DNA from: an uncultured Alphaproteobacteria bacterium
GTDB taxonomy: Bacteria > Pseudomonadota > Alphaproteobacteria > RF32 > CAG-239
DNA length: 64,000 nucleotides
Assembly (NCBI GenBank): GCA_934271715.1
Contig: CAKQRZ010000010.1
Coordinates: forward strand, 1 to 64,000
Direction of reading: 5' to 3'
Both the position numbers and the translations under genes were made by a program. Below, in pieces: positions 15,378 to 23,242 of this stretch; positions within the stretch are counted from its first letter, which is position 1, and each line of letters starts with the position of its first letter. The notes beneath the pieces are model-generated. The model worked only from the letters and a program-made list of their open reading frames with translations. It was not told where the DNA came from and searched no databases.

Positions 15378-15443
15378 GTGATAATTAAAATAATCGTAGT
15401 TATCAAAAAACTCAAAATATATTTTCTAATCCGTAAGGGCTAG
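15378..15443 (+). CDS. 21-residue basic/hydrophobic peptide, candidate type I toxin 2
   Basis: A GTG start preceded by AGAGGAG encodes (M)IIKIIVVI-KKLKIYFLIRKG and stops at TAG. It matches the leftward peptide at 14869-14934 in length and in most residues, and the surrounding 100 bases form a diverged inverted repeat with that copy. A promoter at 15186 and a terminator at 15452 complete the unit. A hairpin-rich UTR with an antisense promoter over it suggests tight translational control. Confidence 0.55.
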   Translation: MIIKIIVVIKKLKIYFLIRKG

Positions 15444-15451
15444 AAAATGCG

Positions 15452-15475
15452 AACGGTGGGAGCAATCCTGCCGTT
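15452..15475 (+). terminator. terminator-like hairpin of toxin-like mRNA 2
   Basis: AACGGTGGGA pairs with TCCTGCCGTT, with G-T wobble, around GCAA. TTGTTG follows; it is weaker than the copy-1 terminator. Confidence 0.5.
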
Positions 15476-15520
15476 TGTTGTAATATAAAACTGCACTCAT
15501 CAAAAAAATTTTACAAACTC

Positions 15521-15549
15521 TTTACATTTATAACGGCTCATCTTATATT
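15521..15549 (+). promoter_or_regulatory. promoter of the Cys-rich membrane protein gene
   Basis: TTTACA (15521-15526), 17 bases, TATATT (15544-15549), 43 bases before the ATG at 15592. The region just upstream (TTTTACAAACT) resembles the antisense-RNA-1 promoter region at 14985, so it may share descent with it. Confidence 0.6.
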
Positions 15550-15591
15550 TTAATCAGAAAAATAACTTTTTAATCCGCAAAGGAGGGTATT

Positions 15592-16119
15592 ATGGATAAA
15601 AAAGAAAAATCAGAAGCATCAAAAGCTGAGGTAAAAGAAGAAAAATGCTGCTGCTGTGACAAAAACTGCGGCTGCGGCTGCCAAGACGGCAAAGAATGTT
15701 CTTGCTGTTGCGGAGGTTGTTGCTGCCGCAAGAAAATGATTGTCAAAATTTTATGTGTTTTGGTTATCTTTTTAGCCGGTATGGGTTTCCACGCTTTATT
15801 GCAATGCGGTTTTCGCTGCCCGATGAGCCGGCCTCGCCCGATGCCTATGCAAATGGCGCCTATTCCGGCTTTGCCGTTCCCGGCATATTCTGACGCTCAG
15901 GGCGGCAATGTAATCATTATCAACACCGGAGAGGCTCAAAATCCTGAAAAATTGATGAATGGCTGTAATTGCAATAAAAAATGCGGCTGTAAAAAAGATG
16001 GTTCTTACAAAAAGATGAAAAAAGAATTTAAGCGTCATCACAAAGATATGCACCATATGCAGCCGGAAATCATTCAGCAGCCTGTTTCGGCGGAAGTAGA
16101 TATTAAAGCGGTAAAATAA
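15592..16119 (+). CDS. cysteine-rich single-span membrane protein, unknown function
   Basis: The 175-residue protein has a charged N-terminus and then a dense Cys block at residues about 19-46 (CCCCDKNCGCGC, CSCCCGGCCC). One membrane segment follows (IVKILCVLVIFLAGMGFHALL, about 50-70), then a Pro/Met-rich stretch (PMSRPRPMPMQM). A second Cys cluster (CNCNKKCGC) and a His/Met-rich tail (KRHHKDMHHMQ) complete it. The Cys, Met and His content suggests soft-metal binding, for example copper or zinc, but no family is recognised. AAAGGAGGG precedes the ATG. Confidence 0.75.
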   Translation: MDKKEKSEASKAEVKEEKCCCCDKNCGCGCQDGKECSCCCGGCCCRKKMIVKILCVLVIFLAGMGFHALLQCGFRCPMSRPRPMPMQMAPIPALPFPAYSDAQGGNVIIINTGEAQNPEKLMNGCNCNKKCGCKKDGSYKKMKKEFKRHHKDMHHMQPEIIQQPVSAEVDIKAVK

Positions 16120-16138
16120 TATAATATCTTATATATTT

Positions 16139-16175
16139 AAGGATTCTCTGTTAAAAAACGGAGAATCCTTTTTTT
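16139..16175 (+). terminator. Rho-independent terminator
   Basis: AAGGATTCTC pairs with GAGAATCCTT, followed by seven T residues. It ends the Cys-rich protein transcript. Confidence 0.85.
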
Positions 16176-16229
16176 GTCATTTTAAATATTACATAATTGT
16201 GACAAATAACGGCAAATTTGATTTAAATA

Positions 16230-16258
16230 TTGCATATTTTCAAAGTTTAACGTAAACT
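16230..16258 (+). promoter_or_regulatory. promoter of the large secreted Cys-rich protein gene
   Basis: TTGCAT (16230-16235), 17 bases, TAAACT (16253-16258). The 5' UTR contains a hairpin (TCCGACTC/GAGTCTGGA) before AAAGGAGG and the ATG at 16332. Confidence 0.5.
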
Positions 16259-16331
16259 AATAATGGGGGAGAAGTCCGACTCGCACAGAGTCTGGAGTGA
16301 TTGGTTATAATTTATTAAAGGAGGCTTTACG

Positions 16332-18320
16332 ATGAGTAAAAACTATCAAAAAGCTGCGAGGGGCTGGTTATATGCTCTAGCAGCAGTGATAGCAGGGACG
16401 TGTTTCAGCGCAACACCGGCGCAGAGTGCGACCTGCTTTTTGCCGTCCGGCGAATGCAGCACCGGCAAAATCGGCGCCGGCCCATCCGGCGGCGAATCAA
16501 CACCCGAATATTGTGTCGGGTACGATATAACTGAAAAAGAATATAACGCAAAATATAATAATGCCTGCTGGGATTGCAGCGATTCTTGTGTCAAGACATC
16601 CGGCGGAACATTTTATAAATGTAAGACTGTAAATAATACGACATGGTATGATAAATACAACGTTTGCTGCACCGACGGCACAAAATATGATAAGGATGAC
16701 GGAAAGTGTTGTGCAGGCGGAAAATGTGAGCATCCTTGTTCTGGAGGCAAACAATGGAGTCCAACGCTTAAGCAATGTGTCTGTCCGAGCAACGTGGAAA
16801 CCGATGGCAATGGCAACTGCTGCGCTCCCGGTCAAGTATTGGATGAAAACAAAAATTGTACAACACCATGCACTCCTAAAGATTGCAGCTCATATCCATA
16901 CACTTCAGACCCAGGGAACTCTGAAAAATGCGACCTCGGTTGTAATAAAGGCACACGCTATAAATGCAAATCCGGCTACACCTATTCCGGCGGAAAATGC
17001 ATATTGCCTCCAAGCTGTCCGGCAGATTACTCTACTAAATATCAAAGTGTGAATGATTGCGGCCCTACAGGTGAAAAAGGCTATGATTTTGAAAGTAACG
17101 GAACCTTAAATGGAAAAATTTGCGGTTTATGTATAGCATCAAACTGTGATGCGCCTTATGGTCCTGGTGTTACAGAAGCTGATTGTAAAGTTGGTGAAGT
17201 ATATAGCACAAATGGTCGTTATGACGGTGAAGATATTTGCGGTTTATGTTCTAAACCTACTGAAATCAGAGATATTTATATTACTGCCGTGAAATATGAG
17301 GAAAACGGACTTGGTTACTATTATCTGAAAGCCAGCGAGCCGGTTCACACCGTTTTGGTAATTTCATTAAGCGTTGATGTATACTATGATGAGAGAAATG
17401 AAGATAATGGTACTTCAAGCAGTTCGAGTGGTTGTCAGATGCAGGCCTCTTTAAATCCTGGAGAAACTATCGGGGAGAAAGATAGATGTGATAAAATGGA
17501 ATATAACAATGTAGCAGCCAACAATATCCAATTCTATATCAATTACAAAGATACAGGAAAACCTGATTGGGATAACAAGGTAATTGATGGGTATCGCTAT
17601 CATTGGAGTGAGGCACCGCAGGTTATCAAACCTACAATTACTATTACATTGGAATATGATGGTAACAGTAATACTGGCGGTGGCGGGGCAAGCGGTAGTG
17701 AATCGTCTTCTCTTAAATTCACAAACTCTGCGTCTGACGGTAAAAGCTATACTGTTAAGTTAATTATAGATGGTGATGGAGATAATGGAATCAATTATCC
17801 GTTGACTGTAACTCAAGGTAATTGGGTAACTTATAGTAGTCGGTATTGGGAGAGCAGTGATTGTGATGTTTACGGTGATTGCAGAGGCGATGACAGTGAT
17901 AACGGCAGAGAGTTTGCATCAAATGCTTCCGATATGTCGCTTATGATAAATAATAAAACTGTTCAAACAGGCTTACCTGTAACCGGTCTTGCAGGCAAAA
18001 CTTATGAAACAAATGATTATAAAATCAAGTTTGTAGATAAGGAAAAAGAAAAATGCACTCCAACTTGTACCAGTGAGACAAATTGTCAATATGGTAGTAA
18101 GACAGAAAGTGATGGCTGTGGTGGAACTTGCACTGTATGTTATCCGGCTTGTAAACCAGGTTATTGGTATGGTCAATCTAATGCTAAATTAAATTGTGAT
18201 GTCCGACCTATAACAGGATATCTAAAACAAAAAGGAAACCCTAATTGCTTAAAATGTATATGTAATGGTAGTAAACGAGATCCTGCAACAGGAAAGCTAA
18301 TGCCGTGTGCATATATATGA
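16332..18320 (+). CDS. large secreted cysteine-rich protein, unknown function
   Basis: The 662-residue protein has an N-terminal signal peptide (WLYALAAVIAGTCFSATPAQSA, cleavage near 33). The first 300 residues carry many CxxC and CC motifs in short EGF-like or TNFR-like spacings (CCAPGQVLDENKNC, CSGGKQWSPTLKQCVC). The middle part (about 320-560) is a Cys-poor, Asp/Asn/Gly-rich beta region. A second Cys-rich segment closes the protein. It looks like an extracellular, disulfide-bonded surface or adhesive protein. No catalytic motif is seen. Confidence 0.7.
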   Translation: MSKNYQKAARGWLYALAAVIAGTCFSATPAQSATCFLPSGECSTGKIGAGPSGGESTPEYCVGYDITEKEYNAKYNNACWDCSDSCVKTSGGTFYKCKTVNNTTWYDKYNVCCTDGTKYDKDDGKCCAGGKCEHPCSGGKQWSPTLKQCVCPSNVETDGNGNCCAPGQVLDENKNCTTPCTPKDCSSYPYTSDPGNSEKCDLGCNKGTRYKCKSGYTYSGGKCILPPSCPADYSTKYQSVNDCGPTGEKGYDFESNGTLNGKICGLCIASNCDAPYGPGVTEADCKVGEVYSTNGRYDGEDICGLCSKPTEIRDIYITAVKYEENGLGYYYLKASEPVHTVLVISLSVDVYYDERNEDNGTSSSSSGCQMQASLNPGETIGEKDRCDKMEYNNVAANNIQFYINYKDTGKPDWDNKVIDGYRYHWSEAPQVIKPTITITLEYDGNSNTGGGGASGSESSSLKFTNSASDGKSYTVKLIIDGDGDNGINYPLTVTQGNWVTYSSRYWESSDCDVYGDCRGDDSDNGREFASNASDMSLMINNKTVQTGLPVTGLAGKTYETNDYKIKFVDKEKEKCTPTCTSETNCQYGSKTESDGCGGTCTVCYPACKPGYWYGQSNAKLNCDVRPITGYLKQKGNPNCLKCICNGSKRDPATGKLMPCAYI

Positions 18321-18335
18321 GTTGATTTAATGTTG

Positions 18336-18364
18336 AAAGGCGGGGTGGATTTATCCCCGCCTTT
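18336..18364 (+). terminator. Rho-independent terminator
   Basis: AAAGGCGGGG (18336-18345) pairs with CCCCGCCTTT (18355-18364) just after the secreted-protein stop, followed by TGAATTTTT. Confidence 0.8.
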
Positions 18365-18404
18365 TGAATTTTTACAGAAATATCGGCCGATATCAAAAAT
18401 AATA

Positions 18405-18502
18405 TTGACTAAATTATAAATAACTGTTATATATAATTCATAAAGTCCGCATGCTATTCGTAGCTGTGGTTCAGAGGGAGGATAAGCCTCCCTCGTTCTT
18501 TT
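18405..18502 (+). ncRNA. candidate small RNA with its own promoter and terminator
   Basis: TTGACT (18405-18410), 17 bases, TATATA (18428-18433) predicts a start near 18440. The transcript of about 60 bases ends in GAGGGAGG-ATAAG-CCTCCCTC followed by GTTCTTTTT. There is no ORF in it. Function is unknown; it lies at the edge of a decayed region. Confidence 0.5.
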
Positions 18503-18577
18503 TAGTGTTGCTTTTTTAACTATATCATTGTTAAATTTATGTGATTTGATTACCGCTTGTTCCTCCGTATTCTCATT

Positions 18578-18630
18578 GTCATTCTTCGCCGGTACTCCCT
18601 ACAGGAAGTACCAGGGCGGAGAATCCATGA
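18578..18630. repeat. dispersed palindromic repeat, copy 1 (GGTACTCCCT...AGTACC type)
   Basis: GTCATTCTTCGCC...GAGAATCCATGA closely matches the reverse complement of 39784-39838, which lies inside a prepilin leader. It can fold through GGTACT/AGTACC and the flanking GCC/GGC segments. Confidence 0.65.
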
Positions 18631-18725
18631 CTTTGTTGCTTTATGCAACGCTTATTATTGATACTATGGTTTGTTTTTTAATATTGGATTGATTTTTATA
18701 TGAAAATATAATAATATTTTACATT

Positions 18726-19011
18726 ATGAAAACAATGTATGTATATATTATAGCTAGTAAAAGAAATGGAACATTATATTCAGGTGTGACAAATAATTTA
18801 ATTCGCCGAGCCTATGAACACAGAAATGAATTGATTATTTTCTAAACGGTATCATATACATATGTTAGTTTATTATGAAATTTATGAGGACGCTCTAACA
18901 GCTATTGAACGTGAAAAGAAAATTAAGCATGCTGGCCGTGCTTATAAATTATCACTTATAAGAGATATGAATCCTGATTGGATAGATTTATACGAAAAAA
19001 TTTGCAAATAG
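18726..19011 (+). pseudogene. frameshifted GIY-YIG endonuclease-like gene
   Basis: The first frame (ATG at 18726) encodes MYVYIIASKRNGTLYSGVTN-LIRRAYEHRNELI, a clear small GIY-YIG domain of the UPF0213/YhbQ-like type, and stops at 18843. The downstream half (from about 18847, in the +1 frame) continues as HMLVYYEIYEDALTAIEREK and NPDWIDLYEKICK. One indel near 18840 therefore breaks the gene. It abuts a prepilin fragment at 19015, so it may have been inserted into that gene. Confidence 0.75.
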
Positions 19012-19014
19012 TAA

Positions 19015-19200
19015 GCGGCTTTGCCTTTGCATTCTATAATGCTAAATGTTTGGATGTACGGCGCCAATTATAATTTTTATGGCAGTTCATATTGCGGAGG
19101 CGGTAAAAAATGCCTTAAAGACGTAACACCGGCAGAGGCGCAGGAGGCTTGTTCTGTTTGTGCCAAGCATAGTTACTGCGCTTTGGTGTTTTATTTTTAA
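19015..19200 (+). pseudogene. 3' fragment of a prepilin-like gene
   Basis: The frame ending in TAA at 19198 encodes LPLHSIM..., then CGGGKKCLKD-TPAEAQEACSVC and CALVFYF. This matches the C-terminal third of the prepilin-like proteins elsewhere in the window (IPLHS..., CLxxL...EixxxCxxC...xFF). The N-terminal part, with the prepilin motif, is missing. The end overlaps the convergent CoA-transferase gene by four bases. Confidence 0.7.
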
Positions 19201-19865
19201 TTTGCCGATTTGTTGACTTTATTCAGCGCTAAAGTAAAATCTGCCTCTGTTGTGTTTTTGATGTCTTCCAGCGAGGAATAAGGGCTGATTTCGCGCAATA
19301 GCAAGCCTTGCGGAGTTACTTCAAACACGCCTTTTTCCGTGATGATAAGATTTACTTTATGCGCTGCCGTCAGGGGCAGGGTGCATTTTTTTAAGATTTT
19401 CGGCATACCTTTAGAAGTATGCTCCATGGCAATAATCAGCTTTTTAGTGCCGACTACCAAGTCCATAGCGCCGCCCATTCCGGGAGTGAATTTTCCGGGA
19501 ATGCACCAGTTGGCGAGGTTGCCCTCTTGGTCTACCTGCAAAGCGCCCAAAACTGTAATGTCTATGTGTCCGCCGCGCATCAGCCCGAAAGAAGTCAGAC
19601 TGTCAATAAAGCAGCCGCCCGGATTGATGGTAACGCCGACGCCGCCGGCGTTGGTAATGCGCTCGTCTTTAACCGATTCATGCGGATAAGTGCCGACGCC
19701 CAGCACGCCGTTTTCAGACTGTACAATCACTTCCACATCGTCCGGCAAATAGGTTACGGCTTTTGTCGGCAGACCGATACCCAAAGTAATCACATCATTG
19801 TTATGAAATTCCTGCGCCACGCGTTTGGCGATTACTTCCTGCATTTCATCTTTTGTCAGCGTCAT
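19197..19865 (-). CDS. atoA: CoA-transferase beta subunit (acetate/acetoacetate type)
   Basis: The 222-residue subunit carries the catalytic glutamate in QSENGVLGVGTY, and GGHIDITVLGALQVD, typical of family I 3-oxoacid/acetate CoA-transferase beta subunits. With the alpha subunit encoded immediately upstream (four-base overlap), it moves CoA between short-chain acids. The substrate cannot be fixed from the sequence; acetoacetate, butyrate and succinate are all possible. Confidence 0.88.
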   Translation of the reverse strand: MTLTKDEMQEVIAKRVAQEFHNNDVITLGIGLPTKAVTYLPDDVEVIVQSENGVLGVGTYPHESVKDERITNAGGVGVTINPGGCFIDSLTSFGLMRGGHIDITVLGALQVDQEGNLANWCIPGKFTPGMGGAMDLVVGTKKLIIAMEHTSKGMPKILKKCTLPLTAAHKVNLIITEKGVFEVTPQGLLLREISPYSSLEDIKNTTEADFTLALNKVNKSAN

Positions 19866-20518
19866 TTTACATTTTCCTTTGCCACAATATAATCCACCAT
19901 AATCCCCGGAACAATCACATTGTTGGGGTCAAGCGGCTCGTTATGCAGATAGTCAACCTCGGCAATCACAATGTCGGCCGCGCTGGCCATAACTACATTA
20001 AAATTGCGGGTGGAGCCAAAATAGGAAAGGTTGCCGAACTTGTCGGCGTTAGTAGCATAAATCAGGGCAATATTGGCGCGCAGCGGCTTTTCTAAAATAT
20101 AGTCTTTGCCGTCTACATTGATAATTTGCTTGCCTTTTGCCACATCGGTACCGATTCCGGTCGGAGTCAGAATTCCGCCAAGTCCGGCTCCGGCGGCGCG
20201 GATGCGTTCGGCCAGCGAGCCTTGCGGGGCAAGTTCAACTTCCATGGTTCCAGCGTTCATCTGCGCCACGGTTTCGGGATTGGTGCCGATATGCGAAACA
20301 ATCGCTTTTTTGATTTTATGCGCCAAAACCAGTTTTCCTCGGTCGGAATCCGGCATAGAAGTATCGTTGCCGATTAAAGTTAAATCGCAAACCGGAGTTT
20401 TCAGCAGTTCGTCAATCACCGCGGTCGGCGAACCGCATTTTAAAAATCCGCCAATCATAACGCTTTGATTGTTTTTGAAAAACTGCGCAGCTTCCGGTGC
20501 TGAGATAAATTTTACCAT
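19862..20518 (-). CDS. atoD: CoA-transferase alpha subunit (acetate/acetoacetate type)
   Basis: The 218-residue subunit starts MVKFISAPEAAQFFKNNQSVMIGGF and contains the CoA-binding GG-containing strand, LIGNDTSMPD and GLGGILTPTGIGTDVAKG, typical of the AtoD/ScoA family. It forms a two-gene operon with atoA. AAGGAG precedes the start. Confidence 0.88.
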   Translation of the reverse strand: MVKFISAPEAAQFFKNNQSVMIGGFLKCGSPTAVIDELLKTPVCDLTLIGNDTSMPDSDRGKLVLAHKIKKAIVSHIGTNPETVAQMNAGTMEVELAPQGSLAERIRAAGAGLGGILTPTGIGTDVAKGKQIINVDGKDYILEKPLRANIALIYATNADKFGNLSYFGSTRNFNVVMASAADIVIAEVDYLHNEPLDPNNVIVPGIMVDYIVAKENVK

Positions 20519-20602
20519 TTGTTCTCCTTAAAAACTTATCTCAGCAATAGCCGAAAAAGTGTAAAAAGTCAATAATCGGGGAGGGCGGCGTGGATAAAAA
20601 TA

Positions 20603-20631
20603 CAGCCTGTCTGAGAAAATCAGGCAGGCTG
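20603..20631 (-). terminator. terminator of clpB
   Basis: CAGCCTGTCTGA pairs with TCAGGCAGGCTG (one wobble) around GAAAA. It lies just downstream of the clpB stop on the minus strand and is followed by TATTTTTA. Confidence 0.8.
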
Positions 20632-20653
20632 CAGTTAAAAATCCAAAGCAGAT

Positions 20654-23170
20654 TTAGTGTTTTGTTTCCGGTTTCAGTTCCAAACCGTCAGCGCCGGTAG
20701 TAATAGAAACCGTTGAGTTATCCGGCACCGCACCGTCAAGCAGCAGAACCGAAAGCGGATTTTCCACTTCCTGCACAATCAAGCGTTTCAGCGGACGGGC
20801 GCCAAATTCTTCATTGTAGCCGTTTTCAGCCAGCCAATCTTTAGCTTTGTCATCAATTTGCAGGTCAATATGTCTGTCTGTCAAACGTTTTTGCAATCGC
20901 TTAATTTGAATATCCACAATTTTACGAATATCCTCCTTGCGCAGCGGATTAAAGGTTATAATTTCGTCAAGACGGTTCAAAAATTCCGGCTTAAAGAAAC
21001 TTTTCAACTTGGTCATTAAGTCGCCTTCGCTTCCGGTAACCAGATTAGAAGTCAAAATAATGAACGTGTTTTTAAAGTCCACCATGCGGCCTTTACCATC
21101 AGTCAAGTGTCCTTCATCAAGCACTTGCAGCAAAAGGTTGAACACATCCGGGTGCGCTTTTTCTACCTCATCAAACAAAATAACCTGATATGGACGGCGG
21201 CGGACGGCTTCGGTTAAAACACCGCCCTCGTCATAGCCGACATATCCCGGAGGCGCACCGATTAAACGGGCGACCGAATGCTTTTCCATATACTCAGACA
21301 TATCTATACGCACATAGGCGGCCTCTTCATCAAACAGAAACTCTGCTAAAGCCTTTGCCAGTTCGGTTTTACCCACGCCGGTCGGACCAAGGAATAAAAA
21401 CGAGCCAATCGGACGGTTCGGGTCTTTTAAGCCGGAACGGGAACGGCGCACCGCGTTGGCGACAGCTTTCAAAGCTGTGTCTTGCCCGACGACGCGCAGA
21501 GCCAGATTCTTTTCCAGATTCAGCAGTTTTTCGCGCTCGCTGCCAACCAGTTTATCTACCGGAATACCTGTCCATTTAGAAACCACCGAGGCAATCATAT
21601 CCGGCGTAACGGTTTCCACGGTTTGCTGAGTTTGGTTATAGGCGCTCAGCTCTTTCAGTTTGCGTTCCAAGTCCGGAATTTCCTTATATTGCAGCTCACC
21701 GGCTTTTTCATATAAACCGGCGCGCAGGGCTTTGTCGGCTTCAATGCGGGCTTGATCCAAACGTTCGCGCAGGCGGTTGGCTTCCATGCTGGAGCTTTTG
21801 CGGGCTTTCCAAGCTTCGGATTTTTCCGCCGATTCTTTTTCCAAAACGGCGATTTCCTGTTCCAGTTTAGCCAGACGCTCTTTAGAATTGTCGTCAGTTT
21901 CCTTTTTCAGGGCTTCGCGTTCAATTTTATATTGAATCAGCTTACGGTCAATCTCGTCCAGCTCTTCCGGTTTAGAATCTAAAGCCATTTTGAGCTTGCT
22001 GGCGGCTTCATCAACCAAATCTATGGCTTTATCCGGCAGAAAACGGTCGGTAATATAGCGGTCGGACATGGTTGCAGCTGCCACCAAAGCCGCGTCGGAA
22101 ATACGCACGCCGTGATGCAGTTCATATTTTTCTTTAATGCCGCGCAGAATAGAAATCGTTTCTTCAACATGCGTTTCGCCGACATACACCGGTTGAAAAC
22201 GGCGGGCAAAAGCGGCGTCTTTTTCAATGTATTTTTGGTACTCTTTCAGCGTAGTGGCGCCGATACAATGCAGCTCGCCGCGCGCCAAAGCCGGTTTAAG
22301 CAGGTTTGAAGCGTCCATAGAACCCTCGCTGGCTCCAGCGCCGACCACGGTGTGCATTTCATCAATAAACAAAATGACTTGCCCCTCGGCGGCCGAAACT
22401 TCTTTTAGGATAGCTTTCAGACGCTCTTCAAATTCGCCGCGGAATTTAGCACCGGCAATCAGCGCGCCCATATCCAGCGACATCAGGCGTTTGTGCGCCA
22501 AACTGTCCGGCACGTCGCCGTTGATAATACGCTGAGCCAAACCCTCTACAATAGCAGTTTTACCCACGCCCGGCTCGCCGATTAAAATCGGGTTGTTTTT
22601 GGTGCGGCGCGACAATACCTGAATCGTGCGGCGGATTTCTTCATCACGCCCGATTACCGGATCCAGCTTGCCCTGCGCTGCCAGCTGCGTAAAGTCAATG
22701 GCATATTTCTTTAAAGCGTCAAAACTGTCTTCAGCAGAAGCAGAATCTGCAGTGCGCCCTTGACGCATATTGTTGATGGCTTCGTTGAGCTTATGCACAT
22801 CAACACCGTAATTTTTCTGTATTAAAAGCGCCTGCAGCAAACGCTCAACCGTTACATAGCTGTCTTTGGCTTTTTCGGCGATTTGCTCGGCCGTATCAAG
22901 CATTTTCAAAAAGTCTTTAGAGCAGGAAACCTCAACATTCTGCCCCTCTACCTGTGGCAATTTATTGAGTTCCTCAGCTACTTCTTCACGCAGCAAATCC
23001 GGATTAGCACCGGCTTGGCTCAGCAGGTTTGAGGCAACTCCGTTTTTATCATCCAGCATAACTTTCAGCAAGTGAGCCGGAGTAATAAATTGGTTGTTGT
23101 TGCGCAAAGCCAAGCTTTGGGCGCTTTGCAAGAACCCTTGGCTGCGGTCTGTAAGTTTTTCCATATTCAT
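20654..23170 (-). CDS. clpB: ATP-dependent disaggregase ClpB
   Basis: The 838-residue Hsp100 chaperone has an N-terminal Clp repeat domain, NBD1 with Walker A GEPGVGKTAIVEG, and a long middle coiled coil (about 400-520) that identifies ClpB rather than ClpA. NBD2 has GPTGVGKTELAKAL. It rescues aggregated proteins with DnaK. The length is slightly below the usual 857-865. A second start at the internal MEKLTDRS is possible. No heat-shock promoter was identified. Confidence 0.95.
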   Translation of the reverse strand: MNMEKLTDRSQGFLQSAQSLALRNNNQFITPAHLLKVMLDDKNGVASNLLSQAGANPDLLREEVAEELNKLPQVEGQNVEVSCSKDFLKMLDTAEQIAEKAKDSYVTVERLLQALLIQKNYGVDVHKLNEAINNMRQGRTADSASAEDSFDALKKYAIDFTQLAAQGKLDPVIGRDEEIRRTIQVLSRRTKNNPILIGEPGVGKTAIVEGLAQRIINGDVPDSLAHKRLMSLDMGALIAGAKFRGEFEERLKAILKEVSAAEGQVILFIDEMHTVVGAGASEGSMDASNLLKPALARGELHCIGATTLKEYQKYIEKDAAFARRFQPVYVGETHVEETISILRGIKEKYELHHGVRISDAALVAAATMSDRYITDRFLPDKAIDLVDEAASKLKMALDSKPEELDEIDRKLIQYKIEREALKKETDDNSKERLAKLEQEIAVLEKESAEKSEAWKARKSSSMEANRLRERLDQARIEADKALRAGLYEKAGELQYKEIPDLERKLKELSAYNQTQQTVETVTPDMIASVVSKWTGIPVDKLVGSEREKLLNLEKNLALRVVGQDTALKAVANAVRRSRSGLKDPNRPIGSFLFLGPTGVGKTELAKALAEFLFDEEAAYVRIDMSEYMEKHSVARLIGAPPGYVGYDEGGVLTEAVRRRPYQVILFDEVEKAHPDVFNLLLQVLDEGHLTDGKGRMVDFKNTFIILTSNLVTGSEGDLMTKLKSFFKPEFLNRLDEIITFNPLRKEDIRKIVDIQIKRLQKRLTDRHIDLQIDDKAKDWLAENGYNEEFGARPLKRLIVQEVENPLSVLLLDGAVPDNSTVSITTGADGLELKPETKH

Positions 23171-23242
23171 ATTTATTCACACTCCTTTATCTATAAAAAG
23201 ATATAGGAAATGAATTTTTCAAATGCAAATATCTTGAAAAAA

